In this document: positions 11,501 through 23,500 of the stretch, one piece after another
Layout: each line of letters starts with the position of its first letter
Numbering within the stretch: the stretch's first letter is position 1
Assembly (NCBI GenBank): GCA_000934455.1
Contig: KN888531.1
Location: 40,590 to 76,432 of the forward strand
Origin: Apostichopus parvimensis
Lineage: Eukaryota > Echinodermata > Holothuroidea > Aspidochirotida > Stichopodidae
Reading direction: 5' to 3'
Length of the DNA stretch: 35,843 nucleotides
The notes under the pieces: model-generated
Told to the model about the DNA's origin: nothing
Seen by the model: only the letters and a program-made list of their open reading frames with translations
Databases searched by the model: none
Translations under genes and position numbers: made by a program

Positions 11501-14500
11501 AAAGGATTACACTTTTAAGTAGTTTAGAGTTTACTGTGGAAATGTCTAGCTTGAGAATGCTTATCATTTCTATGGAATCTCAGTTGCTTGTTTTTGTCCA
11601 GAAAAACTAGTATTCTCACTGACCAAGCAGACCATGTAGTTATTTTTTAGTGCAAAATTAAGGTTATTTTGTTTGACATGTCGCAGGAAATCATTTTAGG
11701 ATCAAATTTTGAATCTTCTCGTCAGGAATGAAGTTAAAACAGCTCTTGAGACTGCAGTGAATAGATGCAACACCAGTAATCCGAGGATATGGACATTATT
11801 CTGGTCTTGTCATCAAAGATTCTTTAAGCAGCTCTGGTAAGAATTTTGTAGAGTCCATAGTTTCCATTGATGACTGTTTGATGATGGTTTGAAGTTTGTT
11901 AAAATGACAAAGCTTCTGAAGGTGTTTGATCATGAGAAGTAAGACTGCAAAAAATATGGAGATTTTTGTTTCTGGAAATGAAAGTTTATTATGAAGATAA
12001 CTATGTACTATTCATTATCCGATAATTTTCCCTGACCCTCCTCCATTTTTTCCTGGGCCCTGTTTTTGACCCGATGCCCCTGGGCCATACCCACCCCCCA
12101 TGATCCTCCTCTCCTAAGGCCTGATATTTTTTAACTCCAAAGATCTTTCATGTTTGGGCTCTAATTTTGCTTTCTAATTTTACTTTGTCCATGTGCAGTA
12201 GGACCACAAAAAAATTTAAAAAGTTTATTTTCTTATTTCATCATCTTTGTTTTATTCATCAGCCTCGGAGTCAAAGTTCCATCTATAGTCTCAGAGGCTA
12301 AGAAAGCCATAGCCGATGGTTATTCAGTGGTGGTGGGACTGCAGACGACAGGCGAGGCTAGTCTGGACAGTGAAATCAGCAAAGGTGATACATTATCTGA
12401 CTTTGTCTCCACGGCAAGAGAGATGTTACACCGTTTCATCATGCAAAACTTCCCTATTCATAATGCTATGGTGAGTCACAAGAGTTATAATCGCAACATG
12501 GAATGTAGAAAAATTGAAAAAGAGATTGCTGTTGTGTGCAGAATAGTATCTCCTGCCATGAAAAATTACCTAAATTAAAAACTTATGGTTGGTTGTTCCA
12601 ATAGTTTCCTTCTTGTTTTGTAATATTTAAGAAGTTGCTTTCAATAATAAAACGTTAACAGCTTATCTGGGCCTAAACCACTTTTACAGCTACTCTAGGC
12701 CTAACCTAGATTGTATAGAAAAGTTTGGCCAGCTGTTGGTATGGTATAACCTACCTGTTTACTCACAAAATATCTCAAGAAGGAGAAGAAAACACCTGTA
12801 GCGTTCATGCAGAACAATTATCAATAACAATAATAACAATAATGGATAAAGTAAATCAAATCTGGTAAAAGTATTTACTACAGCCATATCATGTTAATGA
12901 TTTTGCAATTTCTCAACTCTGAAACTTTACATATTTTTAAAAATATTTTTAGAATTATTATTTATTTTTATATATTTATATATTTCCATTATCATCTACT
13001 TTACACCATATTCAGTTTCAGTACCTCTCTTCTGCATGATGTGTTCAATGGATGCAGCTAACACATATCTGACATTTATTGCATTTTTTCCTCTCGGAAG
13101 TGTCAAAAATAAAAACCCAAACACAACCGACATATTAAAAACTTCAACTTTTCCTTTTCAGAATTCAGGTTAAAAAAAAATAAAATTAATAGTAAAAATC
13201 TCTGCACCTGCCAATTCCTTGTTTTTCCCCGTAAAATTTAAATATTTCTCCCATATTTTCTTTACAGCCCAATGAGCCAATGCAGGAAGATGAGTGGTCT
13301 GTACAAGCTAAACAGTTATTATTATCATTCACCAGCCAGATTGAANNNNNNNNNNNNNNNNNNNNNNNNNNNNNNNNNNNNNNNNNNNNNNNNNNNNNNN
13401 NNNNNNNNNNNNNNNNNNNNNNNNNNNNNNNNNNNNNNNNNNNNNNNNNNNNNNNNNNNNNNNNNNNNNNNNNNNNNNNNNNNNNNNNNNNNNNNNNNNN
13501 NNNNNNNNNNNNNNNNNNNNNNNNNNNNNNNNNNNNNNNNNNNNNNNNNNNNNNNNNNNNNNNNNNNNNNNNNNNNNNNNNNNNNNNNNNNNNNNNNNNN
13601 NNNNNNNNNNNNNNNNNNNNNNNNNNNNNNNNNNNNNNNNNNNNNNAAAATTTAATAATAATAAATATATCTGAAACTGTCAATTCCTTGTTTTTCTTTG
13701 TAAAATTGAAATAATTCTTCCATATTTTCTTTACAGCCCAATGAGCCAATGCAGGAAGATGAGTGGTCTGTACAAGCTAAACAGTTATTATTATCATTCA
13801 CCAGCCAGATTGAATTGCCCACCTGGTAGGATTTTTAAAGCAGTTTTGTTTAATAAAATAGACTTATCTTCCTAGGTTGTAGGAAGCTGGTTTGTCAAAG
13901 CACAAATGTCAGTCTGTAATAATTTGTTCAATGAAAAATTTTCTGAGGCGAAATGCATTGCAGTCTTGGAAGGCGTATCATTGGAAGTATTGTTGTGGAA
14001 ATAAATATTTTTGTTGTTGAGAATATTACAAAATATTAAACGACTGCATCTCACAACTTTGAAAGTTCAAGGACTGTATCATGATATAAAAGGAGCAGCT
14101 CGAACAGCCATTACCATCAACATAATCACCCCATTGTCTTGTCTTGAGAAGAAAATTTGTCTATTTGTACCACAGACATTAATGTTTACTCGCTATGAAT
14201 TGCTAGTTATTGCATACTTGTTCACCTGAGAGGCTCAAGGATATTGAAACCCATTTAAAGTTCATTGCTGAGTTACATATGCCAGTTTGACATAAGACTT
14301 TGTTTCATATTTCCAATAATTGGGAGGTCATCTGTATCTTGTACTTTTATATTTCCAGTGGGCTCGATGACATCATAGATCAGCTAGGGGGACCTAGCAA
14401 CGTCGCCGAAATGACCGGCAGGAAAGGCCGTATGGTGAAAGATAGCACATCAGGTCAAGGGTCAAAACAGAAAGTCAAATATGAACAGAGGTCTGGAGAC

Positions 14501-17500
14501 TCTAACGATGTAGATAGTTTGAACGTCCAAGAGGTGCGCCAAAAAAATGTTTTTTATCCTTTTGACAACTTTTAACGATACTCTCGTATCTGGAGGACAG
14601 AGTGTGGGATTTGGTTGCATTCGTGGTGTTATGTGACATCTCTTGTTGCATCTTTGTGGTGTTATTAAATTGGTTAATTGTGGTACAAAAACAACAGCAT
14701 GAGTATACAAGTTCAAGTAGAATTTCCCTTGGTATGAGTACGAGTACAAGGCTCAAAGTATTGTTTCCTCATTTGTGCCTTTTTAAAATTTGATACCGGT
14801 GCTGTGGCCGAGTGGATAAAGGCGGTGGCATTTGAAGCAATATGGCTTAGCAATCGGGAGGTTCCAGGTGTGATACCTGGCCGGGTCATAGTAAGGTGGG
14901 TTTTTCATCCAAGACCAATCTACGGTTTCCCTCATCTGAAATGACTACCTAAATTAAAAAGATTCCAAATTTGAGTTAAAATGTTAAATTGGAAGCCACC
15001 CGACGTGTAAGTTGTTATCCATAAGCCCTTGCGGGTTTCTCCAACACTTGTGGTCGCATAAGTGTTGTAAAAATAACTGCTGATTATTTGTATTATTGTG
15101 TAAAAGTGGGCCTGACGTTTAGATCCTAGCAGGATCTTCTTCAGAGGCTAAATGACACAGTTTTATTAAATTTTTATTATCATTATATGTTACATTTATA
15201 TCCTGGAATCTTATTTTCCCTACCCCTAGTAATCTCTTTCCCTCTATCTTATCAGAGAAACTCATTCATGGAGGGCAGGAAGCTTGTAGCGATTATATCA
15301 GATGCAGCTAGTACTGGGATATCCCTCCACGCAGATACAAGAGTAGCCAATCAGAGGCGACGTATCCACCTGACAGTCGAACTACCCTGGTCAGCTGACA
15401 AAGCTGTTCAGCAGATGGGAAGATCTCATAGATCCAATCAAAGCAGGTAATTAAGAAAATTGTTGTTTCAATTTCTTCAAATGGCCGATTGCTTCACAAT
15501 CGCATTCTTCTTACAACTAGATTCACTTAAGTTATTCACATAGTAAGTTCAGCGGTGTTCTTTTTTAACTCTCTTAAATCTCTCCTTCGATCTTGTCCAA
15601 ACAAGATCCAATTAGCAGATTTTTGACACAAAAGCTGCAGCCTTGATTCTTATATGCAAAACAAGTTAAGCATTGTATGGTTCCTAGCTCTAGAATAAGT
15701 CTTGATTTGTGGTTTTGAAATTAGAATATTAATTCAAGACTTTAAACATCTTTTGTGATATTATATTGCACAGCCAACTTACAACAGTGTTTTTCTCTGA
15801 AATCGTCTTTGATGGTATAGAGAAATTAGGGTATAAGACCAATAAAAGCTGTTATAAATTATGCAAACGTTGTGTATGGAGCTTTATTGGTGACATTGCA
15901 ATACTGAGATAAGTATCTCAATAATTATGTTCTCAAGGCTGAATATGGAAATATTGAGAGAAATTTCATTATTAAAGTAACTTGACACTAAAAAATTGAA
16001 ATATAGAGATGCAAGACCGAAACATTTAAACATCTGAAAATAACATACCGTGAGCATCTTTTTAACGGATACCTGTGAAATCTAAATTTTTCATTATTTA
16101 TCATAAAAAGCTCTGTGACAATGGTGTGCTTGACAGCAAGAATGTTTGAATCTTAATCTACCTAATTTCCTTCAAAAATTATTTGTTCTTGTGTGTGTCT
16201 TTTACAGTGTGTCTTTAACAGTGTGTATCTAAGCAGATCAGAGAATGCTTCATCTGTAGGTTTCCATTTGCTTGTTCATTTTTTCATCAGTGGGCCTCTA
16301 TACAAACTGCTGACTACCAATCTTGGTGGCGAGAGACGTTTCGCTTCTGCCGTAGCCAAAAGACTTCAAACTCTAGGTGAGCATCATCTCATCAGTAATG
16401 GCTTCAAAATATGGCACGTTAAAATTGCACAGAGTTGCCACAAGCCCATATCCCGAAATTCCCAAAGGTTGCAACTCTTATTTGATCATTTGCATACTTT
16501 GAGAAGTGCTACAGCTGAGACAATTAAATCACTCAGTGAGGTACAAATGTGATATCATTCAATTAATTACTCCATTGACTTACACAGTAAATTTGTCTCT
16601 GTGTAAGGTTCCTAGGGCATCGTTTAAAACTGACATGTCCTACCCACCATCTGATAACTGATGGCTTGGATTATCATGGCATTTTTAAAATTTACCCACT
16701 GTGGCCAATGAAATTTTGAGCTAGAAGAGGTGAAAGTTAAACACAGTACATACCAACTCATATTGTCAGCTCCTGTTGCATAATCTTCCTATATGTATAG
16801 TTGTGATGAATTCAATTGATGTTCCATCAATGGTATGCATTAAAGGGTGCGAAGACTCGCGCAAAAAGAAACGTCTAATGCCGGAAATCTGACCTAGTTT
16901 CGAATGAGGTGTAACAGAAGTGTTAGACACCACCATCGATCCCAGAAAATACACACACAACAGCTTGCTACCATCGGTAATTAGACACTAATGTACAGTC
17001 AGTACTTACAGCTGCGGTCAATACCCACAGCACAGTGTACAAACAATAAAGCGATGGACATCTCAGGTCCAGCTTAAGATAACAAGGTATCACGTTTCAT
17101 TACTGTACTGTCTGCATTTTGTAGCGACACGAACAAAACGTCACTTGCAAGCAACGGAAAGTTAACTTTTTCAGATGGCCGCACGTGGTTTGGGGCGAGT
17201 CTTCAATGCCTTTAAGCCAGGCTTTTCAGACATTTTGCAGAAGGGTCAATCTTTATGTTTTTTATGATAGGTGCACTCACACAGGGTGACCGAAGAGCTA
17301 CTGCTGGTGCCGATCTGACTGAATTCAACTTTGACACGGTTTATGGAAGGAATGCTCTGAAAACTATGTATAACTCTATCCTTTATGTAAGTATCATCGC
17401 CACACATTTTACCTATTTAATGGAATGGCATGAACATGGACTGGAAATAAAAACTTTAAATGGTTTGAGTCATTGAGTCTTGGAATCCAGGCGTTAGAGA

Positions 17501-20500
17501 GGCATAAAGTTGTTTCCTGGAATCCTATCTGTGATCATCCATAATGTATAGTGGCTTGTCTCAAGCCATTTGTAAGGTAAGATAACTATAAGCGGACTTG
17601 TAGTACTTGTGTCTGTAATCATACTCAATCAAATATTTCCTGCATTCGTACTCATGGTTTATACTTACAGAAAGCAAAAGTCGTCTACCTCTACTCATGG
17701 CTGTCTACTTAAATATTTATGCTTGGCCAATTGTACTTGTACTGGTACCCTAGGTTTTTGTTTTCTTGTTGTGGTTGTCACATCAAATTTTTTCTGCATC
17801 TGGTCCGATATGTAAACTTCTTAATCTGTCGAATCGGTGTACATCAGCATATCGAAGGACGTATAGGTACTCAGCTCAGTTGTTACAGCTATGGCTAGAA
17901 AACTAGTTTTGAAACCAATGAATCAGTGTACCTCAGCATATTGAAGGACATATAGGGACTCTGTTCAGTCATTACAGCTATGGCTTAGAAAACTAGTTCT
18001 GAAACCATTGAATCAGTGTACATTGGCATATTGAAGGATGTATAGGGACTCAGTTCAGTGATTACAGCTATGGCAAGGGAACTAGTTCTGAAACCAATGA
18101 ATCAGTGTACCTCAGCATATAAAAGGGTGTATAGGGACTTGTAAACCAATGCATGAAACAACCCTTAAGCCGAGTAGATGAAATAAGATGTTTTTAATTT
18201 TTTCACCGCTCATTACCAATCTGGAACAGGTCCAAGAGATTGGTTCCAGCTGGTTGGTTCCTGAACCAAAAACTTGATAGATGTTAATTTGAACACTCTC
18301 ATCACTACAACATGTCATTCACCTTTGTGAAATCTCTATTCTGCCAGCTAATAATTTTCTTGAAATTCACAATAATTGTGTCTATTTCTTTACTTTCAGA
18401 GACAATTACCAGCAGGAGTTAACTTGGAGAAGATTCTAGGGAAAGGTCAAAGCTTTGATGAGTTCATTATTCAGATGCAGGTCTGTAATGAGTTTCTTGT
18501 AAATATCTTCAAAATTTCTCATAATTGAAAATGTCCACAAACGTCTTTTCCAATGGCTGAGCGTGTTCACTTTGTCATCAGATCTGCAAATGCTCATTAT
18601 TTTTTATGACAGCATATAGTATTTACAAACTCAGGATTATGAATTACTTCACTGTATGGTTGTCTTTGCAACATTTTGCCATTACCATGCAGAATGTAGA
18701 TGTGCAATGTAGTGGTGAGGGAAGGGGGAGGGGGAAGGGGGAGGGTGGGTATGTTACCTTCTGCAGGGAATAATTTTTTGTTTTCAAAAATTTTGTTGTT
18801 TTCAAATTTTGTGCAGCAGTTTCGTAGGCTCTGAATTTGTATCGCATCTTATAAAGTACAACTGTTTATTTCCTATGTACAAATATTGCTATACACCTTT
18901 GCATAGCAAAGTCCATATTGTGTAACATTGTCCATATTTGTCCACATTTTTTTCCACATTTGTCCATATTGTGTAACATTTTGCGATACTGGATCAAATT
19001 ATTCCTTGTTCTGCCGTTAACATGTGAAATCAATTATTTTGATTATTTGTAGAGATGACTTCTAGATAAAACATTTGAAGCGGTGGTAAATTTATTATCC
19101 GTGTTAACATTTTCCTTACAGGAATGCCTAGTGTTAATGGGTATCCTGGAGACCATGAACTCACACTCCATCAAAGATGCATACATCAAAGATGTCTCTA
19201 AATTCCTGAACAGAATCTTGGGATTGAAAGTGAAGAAACAAAACCTGGTAAGAACTGTCGTTGTTTGGATAATCTTAATCATGTTACTGATAACCGGGGG
19301 GTCAAGGGGGGAGGGGGGTTAGAAGGCCACTGGGATCAAAATATGTATAACAAGATTATATGATTCATAGTATTCAATCTTTACCATGTTACTGGTAACC
19401 GGGGAGATAGAGGGCCTCTGGGGTCAGAATATGTAAAACAGATTATATGATTCATATGTTATGCAATCTTAACCATGTTACTGATAACAAATTATGAGGT
19501 GGTGGGCGGAGGTGAGGGGTTCAAAATATGTATAACAAGATTGTAATTCGGAGAATCCAGAGTTTAGAACAGATTGCAAACTATCGGCATGTTTAACTAA
19601 GGATGTCTCGATCTTGATTATAAATATGATTTAAAAAACTCTCTAAGCTGCTTTGTGTTATTTTTCTTTCTGATTATTTCCTCAGATTTTTAGTTTCTTC
19701 TACGAATGCATGCAAGCCAACATAGCAGCGGCCAAGAAAGAAGGAAGGTAGGAGTTCTTTCCAAATTTTTTTTGTATCTTTGTATCAACTCTGAAAGTCA
19801 CTGTAAGAGAAGCAGAGCATGGTATTACTTTAGTTAGCTGGATGCATTAGTTCACGACATCTTTACAAATACTGGTTAAATCTGTTTTCCTTCTCTTCCA
19901 CAGATATAGCGAAGGTTTACTAGATATCACTGCATCATCTATCAACATAGTCGGACAGCCAACTGAGGTCTTTAAGGATGCGAATAAGAGTACACCGACA
20001 AGGTAAATCATTCATTTGTTGACTTTATTCAACAAGGAAACATTGCTACCTGTTTTGATAGCGGCAGGTGGACTCTGTCGATGTTTTTATATACCTGTTG
20101 CAGTATTGACAATCCTGGTTGTGTTAAACAAAGCAGTATTATTTGTAGTGTCCACAGCAGTAGTATTCCAGCTGATTTTGGACTTCACACCTGCTTCAGT
20201 ATTGACAATCATTGCTTTTGAAAGAAAAGTTATTTGCCAATATTTGTGAAATGTAAATTTTTAATTGTGTGATAGGTGTAAGAAATAGTTTGGGGATTAC
20301 GATAAAAATGTAACAGAAATGGCTTTTGTAGGTTTACATTAATCTGCATAGGTTGATATTGCAATTAATTTCTCAGAAACATCTTGTTTTATTACTTACA
20401 TTTGCAGAAAGCCATATTAGCCCCACATGAGTCTTGTTAATTTCTGCAATATTTGAATGACATTTTGTTTTTCCAGTAAAGTAATAGGTGATAGGGATTA

Positions 20501-23500
20501 GCCAGCTAGTTGGGACAATTTCGTAATGCTAATACCTCTCTAAACTGTACTCCAATACCATGCTCTCAAAGCACTGGTATTGACAGTACAAACAGTTCCT
20601 AACCTTGATCTGATAGAAACATGATATTCATACTGCTCTTACTGACAATACGAGTGCTCTGAAGCGGGACATTAGCACCAACTTTAGTACCGGGAAGATC
20701 AGTCAGTAGAGCACATGACCTATGATCATAAGTTCCCAGTGGTCACTGGTTTTGAGGTCCATATGTTGTATGTATGTATGTATGTGTGTATGCATGTATG
20801 GGTGTATGTGTGTATGTATGTATGTATGTATGTATGTATGTATGTATGTATGTATTTTCGATCCTCCTGCAAGCAGCAACGCGCGAAGAAGCCTCATTGG
20901 CTTATCAAAGCCACAAGCTGACCGAAGTCAGTATCTTAGATTCATATTTAACGTCCATGATTATGAATTGTCAATTGTCAACAACTCTGTAACTGGACGA
21001 CATACATTAATCTTGGAGTGACTCGAACTCGGGACCTTATGATTGAAAGGCACCGGCGTAACCACTGAGCTGACACTCCTTAACGCTCACTATTTGGCCA
21101 ATAGTGGAGAGAGGACAGCTTTTTAGATGTTCATCGGACACTCTGATTGGTGCTTTCTTAAATACATGTCTTTCATGTCAGCAGCTTGTATGTTCCTGCT
21201 TCAGGACATTCTTAGCCTAAAATGTTACTTAAGTAAAATTTTAGGCTAAGAATACTTAAATAATACCAACTTAAGAAATGACACATGAAAAATCAATTTC
21301 AGGGAATTTAGGAGAAGACTTAAGATTTAGATGGAAGGGTTTATCCCTTGCGGCTCTTTCATCTCCTGTTTCCTTTCATCTCTCCGTCCTCTTGTTTCGT
21401 CTCGCGTTATTCATAATTAGACAATACTCCAATTAAGATGTCTGTCCGTCTGTCTATTTTACTTGTGTTCGTCTCAGGTTGCTATGATCAAAACACGTCA
21501 GGCCCTCTAACTTTGTTATAGTTACTTGCACAGGTTTTTCCGGCAGATAAACAGTTTGATAACGGCTCTCCCTCTCTCTGGTTTTCTTTTCTCCACAGAC
21601 ATGTATCACTGACTGTTGATCGGGGCATGTCCTGGGAGATGGCAGTGGAACGATTAAAGACTCTTGAGGGAAACCGTAACGGCTTCTACATGTCCAGACA
21701 GGAGAGGTTTGGACGCCATCTTGTTCTACTGGCCACCAAGAAGGGAGAAAAATCTCATGTATTCAAAGTTGCGAGGTAATTAGAAATAGAAGTTTTGTTT
21801 GCTTTGTTAGGGTTCTTGCCATTTTTTCTGTAGAATTTCTGGGAAAAGTGAAAAAAAAAACAGGAAAACTTATAAATAAAGTACCATTCAGACCTAGGAG
21901 GATATGAAACTGTTTTCAAATTTAATGGAGTTATGACATTGCTTAGTCTACGGCAACTTATGCATAATCTAATGGAGAGAATGGAAGGTGGGTTAGCCCA
22001 AGCCAAGGGTGAATCTTACAAGAAACTGAACTGGATGTGGCTGGTAGTGCTAATAAACTAATAAAATATCACAATCTATAGTGTTTTGCATTCTAGACCA
22101 GGTGCACATATTTCTCACTGAGTTCAGTTGTGCACTGTTTTTTGCAACTGTCATGTATGATGTAACATTATCTCTTAATATTTTTGATGAGGACTACAAC
22201 TTTTATTTCCGAATTTGTGTGAAATGGGTTAGGCTGGTTAGGCTAATAGATACTTCAGTTAAATGAAAGGATTGCAGTTCTTTGGCTATTAGGTGATCAT
22301 GATTCATCATGATAGGTGATCATGATTCAAAAGCAACAGTATTACTTCTGTAATTATGTAAACATTTGTTGCAATACTAATGTAATATACACATATATAT
22401 CTATAGTTATGCTCTTCATTGTGTGGCAGAAACCTTTACAATGTAAACAAGAACAGCTGTGTAAAGCACTTTTATATATTAACATTAGCAGTTTAAACAT
22501 ATTTACCCTTATATGTGTATGTGTTGCTATTTTTAGACCAAATACTGGAGTTTCAAACTTTGATGAAGACATCGGTGATCTCTTGACAAGGTACAAGCCT
22601 GTGTCTGTGGAGAAAGCAGGTAAGTTTTAAGAACTCTCAGAAAACCATGAAAAAAAGAGGAAATATTTGTGATGATATTCAGGCCTCAAATTTGGGGTAT
22701 TCACCAGCCAAATGTTAGTGGGTTTTGCTGTTTGCCAGTAGAAAGAAAAAAAAAGAACTATATATTTCTGCCAGTAGACAATAAGATCATAAAGACATGA
22801 GATAAGTTGGTGTAACAATTATTTCCATATCTCTCACATAAGCCCTGTATTACTGCTTATAATCTGCATACATGATTGGGCTGCTCTAGCTCATCAGCCT
22901 GTACAGTAACTGATGTGTGATGCAAAATGAAATTCAATTGGAATTTATGTTTTTAGCTAGTAGATTTTTTAATCACCATTTGGCTAAAATTGTGAATACT
23001 AGGCCTGATCTCTGTAGCTTACTCAATTTAATATAGAGATAATCTCCTGTTTAGTTAAAGGATTATATTCACTGAAAGTTTATTTTTCATCTCAAAGGCG
23101 ACAAAGAGAAGCATTGGTTGTTTAGAAGCATTTCTAAATGATGATAGTTTTGCAGGACTTTGCAAGTAAACAATTAGGTCTAATCAGCATTATTCACCTC
23201 TCCTGATATTAGAATGTATCCGGTCATAGGAAAACAGTGTAAGACAAAAAATATGAAGAACAAACAAAGAATTTTTTTTTTTAGAAGCAATGAATCTATA
23301 GGTTTGAGTGCTGGGGATAATTTATCCAGTATCATATCGCAAAATGCATGTGTTTTGCATAAATATGTTTCCTCGAAGGGTGGAGGTGACAATCTGGAAA
23401 TATGTCATTTTTGCCTTTCTTGTTTAATGACTTACAACTTTTCTTCCCATCAGAGAAATTATGGAAAGAACTCTATGCATATTCAGAACAACATTGTATC

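Larger units (their letters stand above)
10838..13267 (+). other. Introns between exons 12 and 15: no further features recognised
   Basis: Apart from exons 13-14 nothing stands out. A C-rich stretch lies at 12030-12110 and an AT-rich TATTTTTATATATTTATATA stretch near 12960. Confidence 0.5.

Noticed and set aside
13186..13749. Frames crossing the N run
   Set aside because: Most residues are unknown and the open frame is an artefact of the gap.
14797..14890. Functional tRNA gene
   Set aside because: Box A is perfect, but box B is altered, the acceptor stem does not pair, and a SINE body follows.
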